Source: a virus. Taken from it: a stretch of 25,598 nucleotides of DNA. The stretch lies in the IMG/VR virus record IMGVR_UViG_3300030098_003464, positions 1 to 25,598 of that record; one strand, given 5' to 3'. The notes beneath the pieces were generated by a model. It was not told the origin of the DNA. It saw only the letters and a program-made list of their open reading frames with translations, and made no database searches. Shown one piece after another: positions 20,997 through 25,598 of the stretch. Every line of letters begins with the position of its first letter. Within the stretch, counting starts at the first letter, position 1. Both the position numbers and the translations under genes were made by a program.

Positions 20997-22532
20997 ATGG
21001 CAGCAGAACCATCAGGCACATATACAACACAAGATGTGGGTAGGGGTATGACAAATACAACAGCACAAAAAGTAGAAAAAGTAGATTATACAAAACCAAT
21101 ATCAACAAAAACAAAATCTATATCATATAGTGCGACAGTACACAATTTATTATTAGATTTAGCACCTACAGACGATTCAGGTGATGATGAAAAACACGTT
21201 GGCTCTGCTCCTATAAGTGCAGTAAGAGTCAGAAATGATGGGTATGTATCAGCACTTGCAATTTTTGGTTATACAAGATATACAGCAGAAACAACAGAAG
21301 CTAATACAGAATATGTACATTATCTATTAGCACCTGAAGAAGAAATTATTATACCTGCATCAAGAGCAATTATTGTAGATAGCTTAGACCAATTTGATGG
21401 AACAGCAATAACAGCAACAGCACCACATTCTGATATGTATGTAGCAAGTGGATGTTTACTTGATGAGGGAAGTAATATTACAGATTCAGTTACAAACTTT
21501 ACGGTAGATGACGGAGATTATTTTGAAGTAGGTGATTTAATTCGTCTTGATAACGAGATTATGGAAGTAACAGCAATATCAGGAACTGAGCTAAATGTGA
21601 TAAGAGCAGTTGGTGGCTCAACAGCAGCATCACACAATGACGATGTTGCAATTAGACTTCCATTTTACAACGCATATCACGACTTTGATAAATATAGTGT
21701 TGCACAGACAGATGCACTTGGAAGATATAAAGCTACTAACCTTGCAGGATATGGTAGAGTAGCATCTGATGAAGGTGGAATATCAGCAGGTAGTGTAGCA
21801 ATACAATTCTATGAAGCAGGATATGCTAAACTTGGACTTACAGATGTATCATCAAACACAGAAAGTGGACTAACAGCATCAACAGCGTATGAGTTTGATA
21901 TAACAGTAGATGCAGCAGTTAATGGGGATACATTTTCAAATCTATCTTTTACTACAGATTCAAGTAACACAAAGTTTGGTGGCTCTAATGGTATAATAGC
22001 AAAGATACAAGATGCACTTGATACACAATACTATACAGCAGGAAATCTGTTTGAAAAAAGAGTAATTGTATCAATAGAAGGTGGCGATATAATATTTAGA
22101 AGTGGCTCACACTTATCTACATCAGCAGTACATTTAGGTGCAGGATCAACTGGCACAGCAGAATTTTTAGGCTCAGGAAGAATCCCTGCAAGTCCAACAT
22201 CAGTTGCAGCACGATTAGCACAAGAAGTTTTTTATGACAAAGTAACAAACGAAGCAACATATAAAAATATATTTATTAGAGATGATGGGCGTGGTAATTT
22301 ATTATATAAAAACACACAATTTGTTGGCACAATAAACTATGAAAGTGGAGCAATAGACTTTTCTGTAGGTGATAAGCCAAATGCAGAGTTTGTAGTTAGT
22401 TTGCTACATACATCAGCTATGAGTGGAGCATTATCAACAGCAGGTAGTGGTAGAGCTAACTCATTAAGACAAGTGCTTGGGAATACACCACAACAAAAGT
22501 GTGAAGCAATACTAACAGTAGAAACATTTTAG
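20997..22532 (+). CDS. Large beta-rich structural protein with VGDLIRLDNE motif
   Basis: A 511-residue protein. Residues about 165-222 read YFEVGDLIRLDNEIMEV followed by LNVIRAVGGSTAASHNDD, a small beta domain repeated in many phage tail and baseplate proteins. A second domain (residues about 290-390) has FDITVDAAVNGDTFSNLSFT and GIIAKIQDALDTQYY, resembling insertion domains of flagellin-type or surface fibre proteins. There is no membrane segment. The gene's strong start (AAAATT ATGG after GGGGAAAA) and position between fibre genes and head-tail connector suggest a virion surface or fibre-collar protein. The exact role is unknown. Confidence 0.6.
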   Translation: MAAEPSGTYTTQDVGRGMTNTTAQKVEKVDYTKPISTKTKSISYSATVHNLLLDLAPTDDSGDDEKHVGSAPISAVRVRNDGYVSALAIFGYTRYTAETTEANTEYVHYLLAPEEEIIIPASRAIIVDSLDQFDGTAITATAPHSDMYVASGCLLDEGSNITDSVTNFTVDDGDYFEVGDLIRLDNEIMEVTAISGTELNVIRAVGGSTAASHNDDVAIRLPFYNAYHDFDKYSVAQTDALGRYKATNLAGYGRVASDEGGISAGSVAIQFYEAGYAKLGLTDVSSNTESGLTASTAYEFDITVDAAVNGDTFSNLSFTTDSSNTKFGGSNGIIAKIQDALDTQYYTAGNLFEKRVIVSIEGGDIIFRSGSHLSTSAVHLGAGSTGTAEFLGSGRIPASPTSVAARLAQEVFYDKVTNEATYKNIFIRDDGRGNLLYKNTQFVGTINYESGAIDFSVGDKPNAEFVVSLLHTSAMSGALSTAGSGRANSLRQVLGNTPQQKCEAILTVETF

Positions 22533-22541
22533 GAGGTAATA

Positions 22542-22640
22542 ATGCCATACGGAAAAGGTACATATGGTAAAAAAAGAGGGCGACCAAAGATGAAGGTCGG
22601 CAGAAAAAGAAAAAGAATCGTTAGAAGAAAAAGGAAATAA
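22542..22640 (+). CDS. 32-residue AT-hook basic micro-protein
   Basis: ATG 22542 follows a perfect AGGAGGT Shine-Dalgarno site that overlaps the preceding stop codon, one of the strongest in the window. The peptide MPYGKGTYGKKRGRPKMKVG is followed by RKRKRIVRRKRK: 17 of 32 residues are Lys or Arg, and KRGRPK (11-16) is a canonical AT-hook core that binds the minor groove of AT-rich DNA. A DNA-condensing or packaging role in the virion is plausible, matching the AT-rich genome. Function not shown. Confidence 0.7.
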   Translation: MPYGKGTYGKKRGRPKMKVGRKRKRIVRRKRK

Positions 22641-22643
22641 TAA

Positions 22644-23639
22644 ATGGCGACAGACTTTAAATATGCAAGTCAAAGTGATTTAAATAGATATGTAGGCGAT
22701 ATAGTTGCAGATGCAGATAGTAAAAGGCAAGTATATAACTGGGAAACTACAGACACTACACACTTCTACAAATCATACAATACAGGATTTATTAGCGTAT
22801 TATTTTTTGATGGTATAGAAGGAACACCTGTTACAGATGATCCTAATGCTAATTATGAATTTAGATATTCAGAAGGTAATGATTCTGTTGAGGTGTTTAT
22901 AAATACAGATAATCCAAATGATATTGTGGTTGAAGCAGGGTTTGATAATACAACTTACTACGACCAAATACTTGTAGATGCTTCAATGGAGCTAAACAAC
23001 TTACTTGATGCACGTTATCCTACGCCATTACCTAAATATGACCAATATGATGCTAATACAACACATTCAGCATCAACTACAGAGTATGATGCAATAATAA
23101 TTAAGATGACTTGTTATATAGCAGCATCAAACGCACTTAGAACAATAGGCGAAACAGAGAAAGCTGATTACTATTATGATTTAGTAACAAACGCAGAAAA
23201 AACAGGAATGGCAGATAGATTAAATGCAGGTGAGTTTAAATTAGCATTTGAAGTAGATAGCCACGATGACAAAGGCAAAGTAAGAAATATATCTAAAGCA
23301 GGTAGTATGGATATTGTAGAAACAGCAGGTGAATGGCACGGCGAAAAATATGACGTTGTTCGTATAACTTGCACAACTGGTGGTGCTTATGGTACTGCAA
23401 TAGTTAAAGCAGAAACGTATGGAAATGATGCGTTATTTGGCACTACAACTGAAAATATTAAAGTAACAGGTGGACTACAAGAAATAGTAAATGGATTATA
23501 CGTCAGATTTCAAGGTGCATCTATGAATTTAGATACAACGCCTGACCAATGGGAAGTAACTATAACAGGATCAGATAGAAAACTTACAAACGCACAAACA
23601 GGTGCAATAGACCTAACAAGACGAGGATATAGCGTATAA
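22644..23639 (+). CDS. Head-tail connector, Mu gp36/DUF1320-like
   Basis: A 331-residue protein. The N-terminus (FKYASQSDLNRYVGDI) and the helical segment LVDASMELNNLLDARYPTPL (about 110-129), followed by TEYDAIIIKMTCYIAASNAL, match head-tail connector proteins of the Mu gp36/HK97 gp6 type. A beta-rich insertion (residues 40-100) and a C-terminal beta domain (residues 215-331) are extra to the usual 140-residue core, so this is a long version. Connectors join portal to tail. The genes after it fit this order. Confidence 0.7.
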   Translation: MATDFKYASQSDLNRYVGDIVADADSKRQVYNWETTDTTHFYKSYNTGFISVLFFDGIEGTPVTDDPNANYEFRYSEGNDSVEVFINTDNPNDIVVEAGFDNTTYYDQILVDASMELNNLLDARYPTPLPKYDQYDANTTHSASTTEYDAIIIKMTCYIAASNALRTIGETEKADYYYDLVTNAEKTGMADRLNAGEFKLAFEVDSHDDKGKVRNISKAGSMDIVETAGEWHGEKYDVVRITCTTGGAYGTAIVKAETYGNDALFGTTTENIKVTGGLQEIVNGLYVRFQGASMNLDTTPDQWEVTITGSDRKLTNAQTGAIDLTRRGYSV

Positions 23640-24079
23640 TGGCTGTAACTTATGATGAAATATCATATAAGTATATAGAAAAGGGTTTAAAAACCATAAT
23701 AAACGATGAATTTCGTAATGTTTACGTTTCTCCGATGTTTACGATGCGTGGAACAGAATGTGTCCGAATAGCAGTAAGTAGTAGCGAAAACGATGAAACT
23801 ACAAATGCTTATGAAAGAAGAATTTTCAACGTCATAGTACGTTATTATCAAAAAGGCGATTTAAGGTCAGAAAAAGTTTATGCAGGAATTAGACGAAAAG
23901 CTGATAAATTACGCAAACATATACTTGACAATCAGACAGCTAATACAGCATCAGCTCAATGGGCGTTTCTTGATATAGATAGTATTAATTTTAATATACA
24001 AGACGAAGAAAACGAGGGAATAGACAATTTAAATATAACAGAGTATGAACTATCTGTAGTTCATCATAATCCATTATAA
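23639..24079 (+). CDS. Tail terminator or head-tail joining candidate
   Basis: A 146-residue alpha/beta protein, start overlapping the preceding stop by one base. A pattern of strand, long Arg/Lys-rich helix (GIRRKADKLRKHILDN) and closing strands (NITEYELSVVHH) fits tail terminator proteins such as lambda gpU. Position between connector and major tail protein is the canonical place. No diagnostic motif is seen, so the role rests mainly on gene order. Confidence 0.6.
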   Translation: MAVTYDEISYKYIEKGLKTIINDEFRNVYVSPMFTMRGTECVRIAVSSSENDETTNAYERRIFNVIVRYYQKGDLRSEKVYAGIRRKADKLRKHILDNQTANTASAQWAFLDIDSINFNIQDEENEGIDNLNITEYELSVVHHNPL

Positions 24080-24089
24080 GGAGTAAAGA

Positions 24090-25100
24090 ATGGCACAGGC
24101 AACAAACTATTTTCCAAGCCAAGATGTTTCAGTTTTTATACAAGATGAAGTAATTGTTGGTACAACACCTGACGATTCAGCATTGACACGATTACAAGCA
24201 ACATCTTTCACAATACCTGAAGCATCAGTACCACTTGAGTTTTCATCTGCAAGAAGTGGACAATATACAACAACAGCGACACAAGCACATCATTCACAAG
24301 GCACAAAGTTGTGGACATTCGATACTGTATTAAGAGGTACACCATTTTCAGTATTAAAAGCGTGTCAAGCAGTTTTTGAACAAGGCTCATCAACAGCAGA
24401 ACTTGACAATGATTATGTTTTTGATGTAGCAGGATATAGAGTAGCAACTGGCTCAGGTGCTAAAACACACGACATTAGATTCATTAATGGTGGTGCAGAT
24501 ACTACTAATCACAACATAGAGCTTAAAGGTTGCATAGGAACAGGATTCACATTATCATCAGATATTGGCTCAGAAGGTGGAGAGCTTGTATGCACAATAA
24601 ATTGGGCGACAGGATTTATGCCAGTACATAGTGCAGACGATATATCATCTCCTGCTTATGATGAAGGAACGCCAAAGAATATTAGAAATCTTGGATTAAC
24701 TACAACGGAACTTGATTCAGCAAATGATATGGTTGTTCAATCATATGAGCTGTCAGTACAAAGAACAATCGAAAGAGTACATTATTCAGATATTACAGAT
24801 GGTCAATTTCATCCATTTGGCTATGTGATGACATCACCCTTTGAAATAACAGGCTCAATGACAGTAATAAGAAATGACGATGTACACGATTTACTTGCTA
24901 ATTTTTATAATAGCACAGCAGTTGATTTAAGAATAGCTGAATCATCAGACTTCGCTATAGACATAAATAAAGCTGTTTTAGGTGAATCAACAGTAGATAA
25001 TGGTGGTGCAATATTAATGCAAACAATACCATTCACAGCAGTAGCTGATGAAGATATTGATGGATCAAATGAGCAAGTATTAGGGATTACTATAGCATAA
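24090..25100 (+). CDS. Major tail tube protein
   Basis: A 336-residue protein rich in Thr, Ser, Ala and Asp with repeated beta strands. It starts FPSQDVSVFIQDEVIVG and has TRLQATSFTIPEASVPLEF, where tube proteins often have a targeting strand, and later YELSVQRTIERVHYSDITDG and PFEITGSMTVIRNDD. The size, the strand-rich composition and the location just before the frameshifted chaperone gene fit a siphovirus tail tube subunit, with a possible extra C-terminal domain. The Shine-Dalgarno site is AAGGAG. The stop TAA shares its last base with the chaperone ATG. Confidence 0.8.
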   Translation: MAQATNYFPSQDVSVFIQDEVIVGTTPDDSALTRLQATSFTIPEASVPLEFSSARSGQYTTTATQAHHSQGTKLWTFDTVLRGTPFSVLKACQAVFEQGSSTAELDNDYVFDVAGYRVATGSGAKTHDIRFINGGADTTNHNIELKGCIGTGFTLSSDIGSEGGELVCTINWATGFMPVHSADDISSPAYDEGTPKNIRNLGLTTTELDSANDMVVQSYELSVQRTIERVHYSDITDGQFHPFGYVMTSPFEITGSMTVIRNDDVHDLLANFYNSTAVDLRIAESSDFAIDINKAVLGESTVDNGGAILMQTIPFTAVADEDIDGSNEQVLGITIA

Positions 25101-25360
25101 TGAAAATAGAACTAAAAGGCGAGAATAAGAAAAAGATTGAGGTTGAGGTAAAAAGCCTTAACCTTGATGACAGAGGTGAATTTAATGACATATATACAAA
25201 AGCCACATTTGGTGATTTAAAATGGTCATTATTTGCTAAATCTGTTTTATTAGCAACAGAGCTAACAGAAGAAGAACTTAATGAATATACTGATGTTGAT
25301 ATTATCAATATTGCAAAAGAATGTTACTCTATTGTGAATAAAAAAAAATTGAAGAAATAA
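25100..25360 (+). CDS. Tail assembly chaperone, short form
   Basis: An 86-residue protein. The N-terminal beta part is KIELKGENKKKIEVEVKSLN, followed by a helical part (EFNDIYTKATFGDLKWSLF and LTEEELNEYTDVDIINIAKE). This is the build of gpG-type chaperones that coat the tape measure. Its last codons are AAT AAA AAA AAA TTG, which carries a slippery run (25340-25348). The gene follows the major tail protein directly, exactly where lambda G stands. A -1 frameshift product is described separately. Confidence 0.75.
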   Translation: MKIELKGENKKKIEVEVKSLNLDDRGEFNDIYTKATFGDLKWSLFAKSVLLATELTEEELNEYTDVDIINIAKECYSIVNKKKLKK

Positions 25361-25598
25361 TACTTAGAGTCAATATACACATATCGGCGAATGGAATACA
25401 GAGCAAACACTCTTTGCCTGATGAGTTTCCATATAGAGCGATGAATCCGATGAGTGTAAAAGAGCAAACATTCAATAGTATAGAAGATGTATATGAAGTG
25501 CTAATAGAATGTTATGAAAAATGCGTTAAAAAGGGAGTGTCGGAAATTGGGAAAGCACTATATCAACAATCATTATTTATCTGCAACGACACAATGCT
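25342..25598 (+). CDS. Tail assembly chaperone -1 frameshift extension (partial)
   Basis: The heptamer A AAA AAA (25342-25348) lies in a run of nine A. In the -1 frame a TAA at 25339-25341 is the last stop, and from 25348 the frame stays open to the window end (IEEIILRVNIHISANGIQSK onwards, with a helical, conserved-looking stretch NSIEDVYEVLIECYEKCVKK). The +1 frame is closed at once by TGA (25350). No ATG occurs in the -1 frame before 25441. This is the classic arrangement that makes a longer gpGT-type chaperone in small amounts. The fusion is at least 166 residues in view; its end lies outside. Confidence 0.75.

Noticed and set aside
1-25598. CRISPR array or anti-phage defence island
   Set aside because: No regularly spaced direct repeats with unique spacers, and no defence gene set; the short tandem repeats at 6072-6169 have no spacers.
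1-25598. Temperate phage functions (integrase, repressor, attachment site)
   Set aside because: None seen in this window; since part of the genome is missing this does not prove a lytic lifestyle.

Overview
The window is a stretch of a tailed-phage genome (Caudoviricetes, siphovirus-like). It is very AT-rich and every convincing gene lies on the + strand. Genes are packed with 1 to 20 bp overlaps or gaps of a few bases, start at ATG, GTG or TTG, and many follow a purine-rich Shine-Dalgarno leader of the type AGGAGAAA. The standard bacterial code fits, with TAA, TAG and TGA all used as stops. No integrase, repressor, tRNA or host gene is visible. The gene set (RusA, C5 methyltransferase, SpoVG-like protein, Erf/Rad52-like annealing protein, LamG protein, zinc-ribbon phosphoesterase) looks like uncultured marine phages. 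That assignment and the host are inference, not shown by the sequence.

Layout. (1) 1-2163: the 3' end of a tail module. It holds a 5'-truncated tail protein with a dockerin-like EF-hand tail, a small unknown protein and a 334-residue probable structural protein, closed by a strong intrinsic terminator at 2202-2236. (2) 2267-8268: early and replication region. A promoter-like region precedes small unknown genes, a single-strand annealing protein, a SpoVG-like protein, a helix-turn-helix-like protein, an orphan C5 cytosine methyltransferase, a replication initiator-like protein with candidate origin iterons inside its gene, a protein with an alpha-CTD-like helix-hairpin-helix domain, zinc-ribbon and membrane micro-proteins, two RNA-structure candidates and a RusA resolvase. 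(3) 8298-15752: packaging and capsid, with small and large terminase, portal, small basic proteins, MuF-type head protein, scaffold, major capsid protein and a candidate decoration protein. (4) 15752-22640: accessory virion and lysis block, with a LamG/carbohydrate-binding-like protein, an M15 peptidase, a zinc-ribbon metallophosphoesterase, two membrane proteins, fibre-like proteins and an AT-hook micro-protein. (5) 22644 to the end: head-tail connector, tail-terminator candidate, major tail protein, and a tail assembly chaperone with a clear -1 frameshift site whose extension runs off the window.

How the parts fit. The early block would recombine, replicate and methylate the DNA. RusA would resolve branched DNA just before terminase packages it through the portal into a scaffold-built HK97-type capsid. 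The tape measure and most tail-tip genes are not seen. If the genome is circular or circularly permuted, they should lie between the end and the start of this window. No single element here is proven to be a new system. The strongest unexplained items are the in-gene iteron cluster (6072-6169), the two structured intergenic elements (7162-7240 and 7695-7787) and the zinc-ribbon phosphoesterase placed in the virion/lysis block.
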